Source of the DNA: a virus
Length of the DNA stretch: 64,000 nucleotides
IMG/VR virus record: IMGVR_UViG_3300042305_001986
Coordinates: 54,537-118,536 of that record
Reading direction: 5' to 3' (one strand)
The notes under the pieces were generated by a model. The model made no database searches and was not told the DNA's origin. It worked only from the letters and a program-made list of their open reading frames with translations. The first letter of the stretch is position 1, and the number at the start of each line of letters is the position of its first letter. The position numbers were made by a program, and so were the translations under genes. Of the stretch, positions 57,086-64,000 are shown in pieces.

Positions 57086-57993
57086 ATTATGTTTTTTTGT
57101 GTATAATAATTTAACGCCTCTTTTTTACATTCATCATATGAAAATAAATTACCTTCTCTATCCAAATACATAAAAGGTCTACTATATGAATCGCCAGTTG
57201 CCCAATATCCATCACTTACATTATGTCTAGCCCAGTATTTAGGCGCAATAATAAAATCACTATTGGTGTTTAACCAAGCCGCCCACCATCCAAATGTGGA
57301 ATTAGATATAATTAAGTTTTTAGCTTGATTTACAACATAAAAATCAAATCCAATGTCTACGTGTAGTATGGGTATATCAAATGGCATGTATCTTTTTGCA
57401 GTACTTGGGTCGTCACTAATAACTAAAAATTTCATCTTAGGGTTTTTACCTTTCATAAGATTTATAGCATCTGACCAATATTTGGGGTTTAATATTACAT
57501 TCGGTATTGATCTATATTCTCCTCCTCTGAAATTAATTACACACAAATTTTCATCTATGGAAATATTCATAGATTGTAATTTTTTATCGTAATCAACTTT
57601 GAATTCTTCTTTTATTTTAAACCATTTTAGAATATCGTTTTTTCTATCTATCAAATAATCTTCTGATTGGTATAAACCACCTTCAGCACCATTGTACCCA
57701 ATTAGTCTTGTATTGTCATTTATTTCATAAACTCGTTTATCTAACATCGTTATATTAACATCGTCAACATGACGATAATGAATCCATTTTTCATGAAAAT
57801 TATTGAAATGTCCTTCAGGAAATTTTCCAAAATCCACATCCATAAAATACATTTGATTCATTCCTGCATGATAGTCGTGTGTTGGTGAAGGGTTGATCCC
57901 CCACTCGTAACCAAGTTTTTCAGCAATAACTCTACATACCGAATATTGCCACATATGGTTACCCAAGTTACCTGTTAAATTTGTTGTTATCAA
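57082..57993 (-). CDS. GT11-like fucosyltransferase
   Basis: 303 aa. NLTGNLGNHMWQYSVCRVIA (about 5-24), CVINFRGGEYRSIPN (about 150-164) and LIISNSTFGWWAAWLNTNSD (about 231-250) correspond to the three GT11 motifs, with FRGGEY in place of RRGDY. A second, diverged GT11 in the same operon. Confidence 0.82.
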   Translation of the reverse strand: MITTNLTGNLGNHMWQYSVCRVIAEKLGYEWGINPSPTHDYHAGMNQMYFMDVDFGKFPEGHFNNFHEKWIHYRHVDDVNITMLDKRVYEINDNTRLIGYNGAEGGLYQSEDYLIDRKNDILKWFKIKEEFKVDYDKKLQSMNISIDENLCVINFRGGEYRSIPNVILNPKYWSDAINLMKGKNPKMKFLVISDDPSTAKRYMPFDIPILHVDIGFDFYVVNQAKNLIISNSTFGWWAAWLNTNSDFIIAPKYWARHNVSDGYWATGDSYSRPFMYLDREGNLFSYDECKKEALNYYTQKNII

Positions 57994-58059
57994 TTTTAAT
58001 TATTATTTGTAAAAATTTATTAAAAAAATTTTATATAGGTATCTTTATTACTTTGATTT

Positions 58060-58779
58060 TTAACTCACTTCATGTATTGGATATAAATTACTGTTAAAAA
58101 TATAACATTCTAAACGTTCAATATTCCAAGGGGCGTTTAGGTCCCTTTCCAAAATATGAATTATTTTTTCATAAAACTTTTTTTCACGTTTTTGTACACA
58201 TTCTTTAGTAATCGCAAAATGTCCACCTGGTACAAATTCATATCTATTTAGTGCGTGTGGGGAATTAAAAAGCTCCGTAAAAATAGTATTCACATTCACA
58301 TTATTTCCTAAATCATGTGGTGAACCATTAGAGTTACATACCAATACTCGACCACCATAATGATCTTTTGAGATTTCAAGATTCCACATTTTACCACCTA
58401 AGTTCGATATTAAAGGCCAATTGGGTACAAAATTAGGAGTATTAATCGAGTTGTAATGAAATCCATAATATCCATCGAATTTAACACAAGCATTCTCCTC
58501 CCATGTTTTTTTATTTATCACCTCTATTATATTTTCAAAATGATCAAAAGGGTAATCTTGAGAAAAAAAAGTTAAATCACTTAAATTTTCATAGTTTTTT
58601 ACTATGTGATAAAAAAAGGTATGAACATCTCTACCTATATTTTTTTCTATCATTATTTCAGAATCTGAAGTTTCAAATTCATTTCCCTTTCTGTAGATTG
58701 TTATTTTTGTTTTGTCATCTAACAAATTTAACCAATCCAAAGGTTTATCATATGCCGATATTACAATTTCTAAATTCAT
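58060..58779 (-). CDS. DUF3431-type glycan-associated protein
   Basis: 239 aa. KNIGRDVHTFFYHIVKNYEN (about 45-64), TFFSQDYPFDHFENI, VPGGHFAITKECVQKREKKF (about 182-201) and a closing ERLECYIF match DUF3431, which is linked to glycosylation loci and has a GT-A-like layout. Activity is unproven for the family. Confidence 0.75.
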   Translation of the reverse strand: MNLEIVISAYDKPLDWLNLLDDKTKITIYRKGNEFETSDSEIMIEKNIGRDVHTFFYHIVKNYENLSDLTFFSQDYPFDHFENIIEVINKKTWEENACVKFDGYYGFHYNSINTPNFVPNWPLISNLGGKMWNLEISKDHYGGRVLVCNSNGSPHDLGNNVNVNTIFTELFNSPHALNRYEFVPGGHFAITKECVQKREKKFYEKIIHILERDLNAPWNIERLECYIFNSNLYPIHEVS

Positions 58780-58795
58780 TCTGTTTATTTATTAA

Positions 58796-59548
58796 TTAAT
58801 AATAGTTATTGTTGTGAATGTAATAATTATCTCCCTTAAATATGCAATTACACACATCGTTCGAAACTTGGTAAGCAACCATTCTTTTTTCAAACGAATT
58901 ACCGCCATATTCAGGTCCTCTATATATTCTCTCAGATTCTGATTCAGGGATATTAAAATTTATTTTTTTCAGGGTGTCAACTGATCCCATAAACAATTGA
59001 TCGGTAAATCCGAATGTGTAATTAAAATTTTTTGATTCCTCATATTCTCTATCAAGTAATTTGAATGTATTAATGTTTTCCCATTCGCCAACTGTAAAAC
59101 CGTTTGAAAGCTTTCTATTGTTTTTTGTCCATCCGACCATAGTTATATTACATTTTTTGTTGTTTTTTAATTCCGTAATTGATTTCTCAAGATACTCATC
59201 ATTCAGGAAGATGTCTTTCATACAGTCGGTCGCAACATTCAAAAGATATTCAGTTTCAACATTATCGATAGTGACAAAATATGGTATTGTGTAAAGAAAT
59301 CCGTGGGTTTTATCAGTAATATTCAAATGATATTTGTCATTTAAATCATCGATTTTAATTTTTTCGACTTGAAAAAAACAATAGTCATTAAATTTTTCTT
59401 TCAATAATATATTATTTTCTTTAGAAAGGTTATTAATCGTGATTGTTTTTTTGGTTATAAAATGAGATTCAAATTTATGAAACCAAAAATTTTCATCCAG
59501 AATATCTCGAATATTTCCATCATAAATTATGGTATTAAGTGTAATCAT
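58796..59548 (-). CDS. Glycosyltransferase-like hypothetical protein
   Basis: 250 aa, no clear family. LNVATDCMKDIFLNDEYLEK (about 102-121) and FTDQLFMGSVDTLKKINF (about 180-197, a Gln-Asp pair typical of nucleotide-sugar sites) suggest a GT-A-like transferase. Overlaps the following gene start by 4 nt. Confidence 0.55.
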   Translation of the reverse strand: MITLNTIIYDGNIRDILDENFWFHKFESHFITKKTITINNLSKENNILLKEKFNDYCFFQVEKIKIDDLNDKYHLNITDKTHGFLYTIPYFVTIDNVETEYLLNVATDCMKDIFLNDEYLEKSITELKNNKKCNITMVGWTKNNRKLSNGFTVGEWENINTFKLLDREYEESKNFNYTFGFTDQLFMGSVDTLKKINFNIPESESERIYRGPEYGGNSFEKRMVAYQVSNDVCNCIFKGDNYYIHNNNYY

Positions 59549-60198
59549 AGTAATTGATATCTTAAATTATGTTTACCATGAAAACCAAACGTCATTATTC
59601 CTAAACTTTCAGGGACATCATTTTCTATCGAAAATTTTACAGCAACATCGATGGGAGCAAAAACACAACCATTATTTTCATAAATAAATCTATTATGAAC
59701 ACAATAGAATCCATCTTCATTCCAAAACCCATGATAAGATTTCCAAGGTAAATTTAATTCACTAGCTAATGATAATAATTTTTTACTTCTAAAACTAAAA
59801 CCACCATTACCTACCCGTATCAGATTATCAAATGGATCACGATAGGATATTTTATCATTTAGTTTTGGTATTGGAAATGGAGCACCAATATAGTCGTAAT
59901 TAAAAAAATTATTATCCCACATCTGTGGATTAATTACAAAACCGTCCGATTGAATAATTAAAACGTAATCTGTTTTAATATATTTATATAATTCATAAAC
60001 AATAAAATGACTATACCCTATATAATCTAATTTAGGTATTTTAATGACTGAAATATCACTTATTTCCAATTCCTTATCTGTGAATAATATACTTGAATTG
60101 AATATTATTCCTTTTTTAGAATATTTTAAAGCTTTAATTGATTTATCAATATCAACAGAAGTAACACAAACCAATGTTACATTTGGTAATTCAACCAT
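59545..60198 (-). CDS. DUF5672-type glycosyltransferase
   Basis: 217 aa. YVLIIQSDGFVINPQMWD (about 77-94), DYIGAPFPIP (about 101-110), RVGNGGFSFRSKKLL (about 127-141) and FWNEDGFYCVHN (about 158-169) are the family pattern of DUF5672, a GT-A-type transferase. Acts on a surface glycan. Coupled at both ends. Confidence 0.85.
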   Translation of the reverse strand: MVELPNVTLVCVTSVDIDKSIKALKYSKKGIIFNSSILFTDKELEISDISVIKIPKLDYIGYSHFIVYELYKYIKTDYVLIIQSDGFVINPQMWDNNFFNYDYIGAPFPIPKLNDKISYRDPFDNLIRVGNGGFSFRSKKLLSLASELNLPWKSYHGFWNEDGFYCVHNRFIYENNGCVFAPIDVAVKFSIENDVPESLGIMTFGFHGKHNLRYQLL

Positions 60199-60889
60199 AT
60201 TTTTTTTTCATTACTTGAAATTCTTTATTTTTGAGCTCGAAACCAATTGTATCTGTCAACCTATTACCCCATGTTCGATTTACTACTGTAATTTCATCTA
60301 AAACTTCAGGATTACCGTGTTTTATGTACATTCTTTGATAAAAATCACAATCCATTAACCAATTAAGATTTTCATCAAATAAAAAGACTTCTTCATTTTT
60401 TATCGTGAGACCGCTTGGACACCCCAAAGTATTATTACCTGTCCAAACAGTATTATTCCATTTTGGGGTGTATAAATTATAAAATGATTTTCCATCATTA
60501 CTATGATAAAATTTAGAAAAAAACCAAATTAAATTTTTTTTTTCATCTATAAATTTTTTTTGTTTTTCTAACGATATATTATCATATAAAAAATCGTCTT
60601 GAAATAATATTTTTATCCATTTTCCATTACATCTCTTGATTGCCTCATTAATATTTGGTGAGATGACACCTCTACCCCTAACATTAAATTCATGTTTTAT
60701 ATCAATCTTATTTGACCATTTATCACAAATTTCCTTTATAGTATTATCGATACTATGGTCGGATACAATAATTTCAAAGCCCTGAAAAGTCTGTAAATGT
60801 AATTTTTCAAGACTGAATTCTAAAAATTCCCCACCTTTACCATCGTAACCATAAGTAGGTATTGCTATTGAAAAAAATGGATTATTCAT
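60191..60889 (-). CDS. GT2 glycosyltransferase
   Basis: 232 aa. FFSIAIPTYGYDGKGGEFLE (5-24), GFEIIVSDHSIDNTI (about 37-51) and KWIKILFQDDFLYD (about 90-103, acidic metal site) give the GT2 fold. C-terminal NWLMDCDFYQRMYIKHG is the acceptor region. Acceptor and donor unknown. Confidence 0.85.
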   Translation of the reverse strand: MNNPFFSIAIPTYGYDGKGGEFLEFSLEKLHLQTFQGFEIIVSDHSIDNTIKEICDKWSNKIDIKHEFNVRGRGVISPNINEAIKRCNGKWIKILFQDDFLYDNISLEKQKKFIDEKKNLIWFFSKFYHSNDGKSFYNLYTPKWNNTVWTGNNTLGCPSGLTIKNEEVFLFDENLNWLMDCDFYQRMYIKHGNPEVLDEITVVNRTWGNRLTDTIGFELKNKEFQVMKKKYG

Positions 60890-61559
60890 TTAAATCAGTT
60901 AATAATTTACTAATGTCAATTGACGTATTTTTGGGTATATTATTAGGTACAAAAGACTTACCAACATTAATAGTTTTTGAAGCTAATTCGAACATTGTCT
61001 TGGTTTCCGTACCAATATTATACAAACCACACAAACCTTTAGTAATAGATTTAATGATTAGATTGGCAATTACATCTACATAATCAAAATTACCTACTTG
61101 ATCAATCCAAGCGTTTTTATACGGAAATGGAGTCGGTTTGAAAGTACACCTTATTAGTAAATAATTTTTCGACCTGAGTTGTACTATAGCATCAGATACT
61201 AATTTTGTGTACCCATACCATGTATTACAATGAACAGGTACACTTTCTTCTGATGCGTTAGATTCAGAACCCGAATAAACATAGTCGGTAGAAATATGTA
61301 CAAGTTTTATGTTCTTATCATTACAATAATCAATTAACTTATCAACAAATTTTACATTAACATTCCAATGACTTTCTCTATCTTCTGAATATGTGTTGGT
61401 ATTTGCAATACAATTTATTATTATATCGTAATCTGAATTTATATATGATTTGAAATTATCAATATTAAAACTGTGGGACTTTCTGGAGAGAAAGTCCCAT
61501 CCAGTGATTTTAATCAATTCAGAACCCAATAATCCGTCACCTAAAATCAAAACTTTCAT
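60882..61559 (-). CDS. NAD(P)-dependent sugar reductase (RmlD-like)
   Basis: 225 aa. KVLILGDGLLGSELIK (2-17, nucleotide-binding GxxGxxG), IINCIANTNTYS, LVHISTDYVYSG (about 86-97) and WYGYTKLVSDAIV (about 114-126, YxxxK) are those of the RmlD group. Reduces a 4-keto-6-deoxysugar nucleotide. Shorter than RmlD (about 290), mainly in the C-terminal substrate domain. Overlaps the aminotransferase-fold gene by 4 nt, so it probably acts after it. Confidence 0.85.
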   Translation of the reverse strand: MKVLILGDGLLGSELIKITGWDFLSRKSHSFNIDNFKSYINSDYDIIINCIANTNTYSEDRESHWNVNVKFVDKLIDYCNDKNIKLVHISTDYVYSGSESNASEESVPVHCNTWYGYTKLVSDAIVQLRSKNYLLIRCTFKPTPFPYKNAWIDQVGNFDYVDVIANLIIKSITKGLCGLYNIGTETKTMFELASKTINVGKSFVPNNIPKNTSIDISKLLTDLNE

Positions 61560-62701
61560 TGTGGTTCAAAAAACTCTTTTATTTTACCACACACATAATC
61601 AACATCATCAATAGTCATCCCATGATGTGCACCGAGCAAAAATCCGTTCTTCATTATAATATCTGAATTTTGAAACTCTTGTAAATATTTTCGATATACG
61701 GGGTGTCTAGTGACATTACCTGCGAAAGTAACTCTTGTTTGTATATTGTTATTTTCTAAAAAGGTTAACAATTCAAATCTTTTTTCTGTTTGTAATGGTA
61801 TTGCTAACCAATTTGGTTTGATAGAGTCATCGGGTAGAACTAAGTCCCCTACACCTTCCAAGTTTTCAAGATATCTTTCGAAATTATTTCTTCTAATTTG
61901 TGAGAATTTCTTAAATCTTTCCAATTGCACTAAACCAAACGCGGCATTCATTTCACACGCCTTCATATGATACCCTAATACTGAATATAAAAACTTGTGA
62001 TCATAAGGGATACCATCAACACTATGATTAAATCTATCATCTATTATTTCAGAATCATCACCCAAACGACCCCAGTCTCGGTATTGTAGACATTTACTTA
62101 CATGTTTTTCATCGTTGAACATCACCATACCACCAATACCTCCCGCGGTAATTACATGAGAAGCGTAAAAACTAGTGGTTGCAACATCTGTTTCAATAGT
62201 TTCTGTTAAGGTGTCTGCCGAATCTTCAATTAAATATATATCATTTCTACCCAATAATTTTAATTCAGTTTTTAATCTTTTCCAATCAGGTTTATTACCA
62301 ATTAAATTAGGTAACATTATAACCTTAACTTCCGGAGTTATTTTACTCAAAACTTCATCTATGTTTGCCACATAATCAGTCAAACCAACATCAACGAAAA
62401 CAGGTTCAAAACCTAATTGAATAATTGGCGACAAGGTGGTTGAAAATGTACATGCTGGTGTGATCACTTTAACTCCTTCTATTAAGTCTAAAGATGCTAA
62501 AGCCAATAAACACGCTGAAGAGCCTGAATTAACAAAAACACCAAATTTTTTACCAAATCGTTTTGCAATAGCTTTTTCAAATTCAACAGATTTAGGACCC
62601 TGTCCTCCAAGCCATCCACTCCGTAATGACTCTTCGACCGCTTTTATTTCTTCTTCTCCGTATGATTCAAATTTATACGGTGCATACCAAACTTTTTTCA
62701 T
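61556..62701 (-). CDS. DegT-fold sugar 3-dehydratase-like (RfbH/ColD type)
   Basis: 381 aa, DegT/DnrJ/EryC1 fold. The N-terminus (SGWLGGQGPKSVEFEKAIAK) and cofactor region are normal, but the position of the PLP-binding Lys is His182 (SFYASHVITAGGIGG). A His there marks the non-aminotransferase members that remove the C3 hydroxyl (ColD, RfbH). RVTFAGNVTRHPVY near 334-347 matches their FAGN-T-R-x-P motif. It should lead to a 3,6-dideoxyhexose for surface glycans. Confidence 0.88.
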   Translation of the reverse strand: MKKVWYAPYKFESYGEEEIKAVEESLRSGWLGGQGPKSVEFEKAIAKRFGKKFGVFVNSGSSACLLALASLDLIEGVKVITPACTFSTTLSPIIQLGFEPVFVDVGLTDYVANIDEVLSKITPEVKVIMLPNLIGNKPDWKRLKTELKLLGRNDIYLIEDSADTLTETIETDVATTSFYASHVITAGGIGGMVMFNDEKHVSKCLQYRDWGRLGDDSEIIDDRFNHSVDGIPYDHKFLYSVLGYHMKACEMNAAFGLVQLERFKKFSQIRRNNFERYLENLEGVGDLVLPDDSIKPNWLAIPLQTEKRFELLTFLENNNIQTRVTFAGNVTRHPVYRKYLQEFQNSDIIMKNGFLLGAHHGMTIDDVDYVCGKIKEFFEPQ

Positions 62702-63420
62702 TTTCTATCTAATTTTTTATACGGTGATTTATTTCTTATTTTTACCGCAATTTCATTAACCAAAGACAAGTCTACTTTATGATCATTAATAGGATTTTGT
62801 TCATTATAAATATAATTTATATCTTCCATAAAAACATAATGTTCTTCTCCCGACATTTCGATCATGGGATACATAAATGATAAATCACCTGTCATTTTCC
62901 AATATACACCTTCTTCATCTTTCAAATCCAATATATCAATATTTCTCCAAAGAAATGCCCTCCATGTTCTTATATGTGATGCGGTAAATCTTTGATTTCT
63001 GATCGATTCAAAATTTGTTTGTTTTTGTGAGAACCCATCTAAACCTGATGAATATTTGAATCTTCCATTCGCAATCCATACATTATCGTTAGAATAAACA
63101 TTATTAATTCTTTCTAATGTTTTAGAATCAGGTAACCAATCATCACCATCAACCTCAACACAGATTTCATTATCATCAATCAACGGATTACTTCTTATCA
63201 CTTGATCATAGTTTCCAGGTTGGTAATATTTTTGTTTATTTTCAATAAGAATAAATCTATCGTCATTACTTATAGTTTTTTTAACAATATTTACACTATT
63301 ATCGGTAGACATATCATCAGTGATGTAACATTTGAAATCTTTAAATGTCTGATTTTTAATCGAATAAATACACTTCTCTATGTAGTCTTGAGAATTATAT
63401 AATGTAGTTAATATTACCAT
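62698..63420 (-). CDS. GT2 glycosyltransferase
   Basis: 240 aa. MVILTTLYNSQDYIEKCIYS (1-20), KCYITDDMSTDNSVNI (about 30-45) and ICVEVDGDDWLPD (about 85-97, DGDD metal site) define GT2. Overlaps the next gene by 4 nt. Confidence 0.88.
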   Translation of the reverse strand: MVILTTLYNSQDYIEKCIYSIKNQTFKDFKCYITDDMSTDNSVNIVKKTISNDDRFILIENKQKYYQPGNYDQVIRSNPLIDDNEICVEVDGDDWLPDSKTLERINNVYSNDNVWIANGRFKYSSGLDGFSQKQTNFESIRNQRFTASHIRTWRAFLWRNIDILDLKDEEGVYWKMTGDLSFMYPMIEMSGEEHYVFMEDINYIYNEQNPINDHKVDLSLVNEIAVKIRNKSPYKKLDRK

Positions 63421-63421
63421 T

Positions 63422-64000
63422 TTATAAACCTAATATTTTTTTCCAATTTTTAAATATTTCATCATTAGATAATGATTTTGCATCATTATCTATGTTAGAA
63501 TTTCCGTTAAACTTTGTTCCTGTCATTTCACATTCATCCTTCACCAAGGATGCGACTTCACTTAGAGAAGACTGGTAGACACATTCTATCATGGAATACA
63601 TTTTTGATTTATCATTAATAAAACCATATTCAATAACTGTTTTACCATCGATCAAAGGTTTTACATAACTTTCATAATAGTTTACATCCGTAACACCACC
63701 AAAAAGAATTACTTTCTTGTATCCATCACTTAGTGCTCTTTCAATAGATATATGAGTTTGTTTATTATAATCAATAGAACCAATTATACCTGCAACACCA
63801 ATGCTTTCATCTGATTTAACAACTTCAAAATAGTCTGAAAAGTTAGGTATGATTGAGTATTCACCATTGTATCCACTATGATAATCTCGTTGTTTTTTAT
63901 TTAAAAAGACAACTTCATCCCAATATCTATCTAATTTAGAAATCTCAAAAATATTTTTTTCGTGACAAGAAAGTACGACTTTCTTTACATTAGGTCTTTG
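63422..64000 (-). CDS. Glycosyltransferase (GT4-like), partial
   Basis: About 192 visible C-terminal residues; the frame is open to the right edge, so the start lies outside. GVAGIIGSIDYNKQTHISIE, DGYKKVILFGG, IDGKTVIEYGFINDKSKMYS and the closing acidic helix fit the donor-binding domain of GT-B glycosyltransferases. No codon in the visible part interrupts it, so it is intact as far as seen. Confidence 0.7.
   Translation of the reverse strand, partial: QRPNVKKVVLSCHEKNIFEISKLDRYWDEVVFLNKKQRDYHSGYNGEYSIIPNFSDYFEVVKSDESIGVAGIIGSIDYNKQTHISIERALSDGYKKVILFGGVTDVNYYESYVKPLIDGKTVIEYGFINDKSKMYSMIECVYQSSLSEVASLVKDECEMTGTKFNGNSNIDNDAKSLSNDEIFKNWKKILGL

Noticed and set aside
1-64000. Alternative genetic code (TAG reassigned)
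   Set aside because: TAG ends well-supported genes (for example at 23886, 30086 and 46076), and no long frame needs read-through.

Overview
The window reads as about 64 kb of a large tailed-phage genome, or a closely related virus-like replicon, whose host is a member of the Bacteroidetes (Flavobacteria/Cytophaga-like). The phage evidence is a tape-measure-like protein, collagen-like and LamG-like tail-fibre genes, an amidase endolysin, holin-like small membrane proteins, homing endonucleases, about 20 tRNA genes and a tmRNA. The host evidence is the Bacteroidetes promoter form TAnnTTTG (often TATATTTG with an upstream TTTG), general lack of strong Shine-Dalgarno sites, lipoboxes with short signal peptides, and cargo proteins with type IX secretion (T9SS) C-terminal domains. 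The DNA is AT-rich. TAA, TGA and TAG all end genes, so there is no stop-codon reassignment.

Layout. 1-5.8 kb: minus-strand virion-type operon (acidic scaffold-like proteins, nucleotidyltransferase, KTSC, UVR-motif protein). 5.3-9.3 kb: protein quality-control block (UVR protein, ClpC-like unfoldase, M20-type peptidase, tmRNA). 9.3-15.6 kb: duplicated lipoproteins and CAP-domain secreted proteins, plus two large OmpA-like proteins on the minus strand. 15.7-31.7 kb: stable-RNA and translation region with most tRNAs, TilS, homing nucleases, RNA-repair-type HAD and P-loop enzymes, a SET-domain protein, tail-fibre genes and a candidate structured ncRNA. 31.8-44.5 kb: mainly minus-strand virion and lysis genes (large tagged proteins, tape measure, M23 peptidase, HExxH protease, amidase). 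44.5-48.9 kb: metabolic genes (DHFR, acyl-CoA thioesterase, cyclic-phosphate-type receiver domain, HAD, cytidylyltransferase). 48.9-54.4 kb: secreted T9SS cargo. 55.4-64 kb: glycan locus with ten or more glycosyltransferases and sugar-nucleotide enzymes.

The most interesting signal is a short N-terminal helix shared by at least a dozen otherwise unrelated proteins. It is often of the form E-I-x-R-I-K-x-x-M and ends in (L/I/V)-x-E. This resembles the capsid-targeting sequence and prohead-protease site of T4 internal proteins, so these genes may encode the packaged or injected cargo of the virion. The second theme is self-sufficiency in translation and proteolysis: tmRNA plus ClpC-like unfoldase, TilS next to a probable tRNA-Ile(CAU), and boxA-like sites just after the promoters of stable-RNA operons. 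The third is modification of the host envelope by secreted proteins. All functional calls rest on motif recognition by eye; no database search was run.
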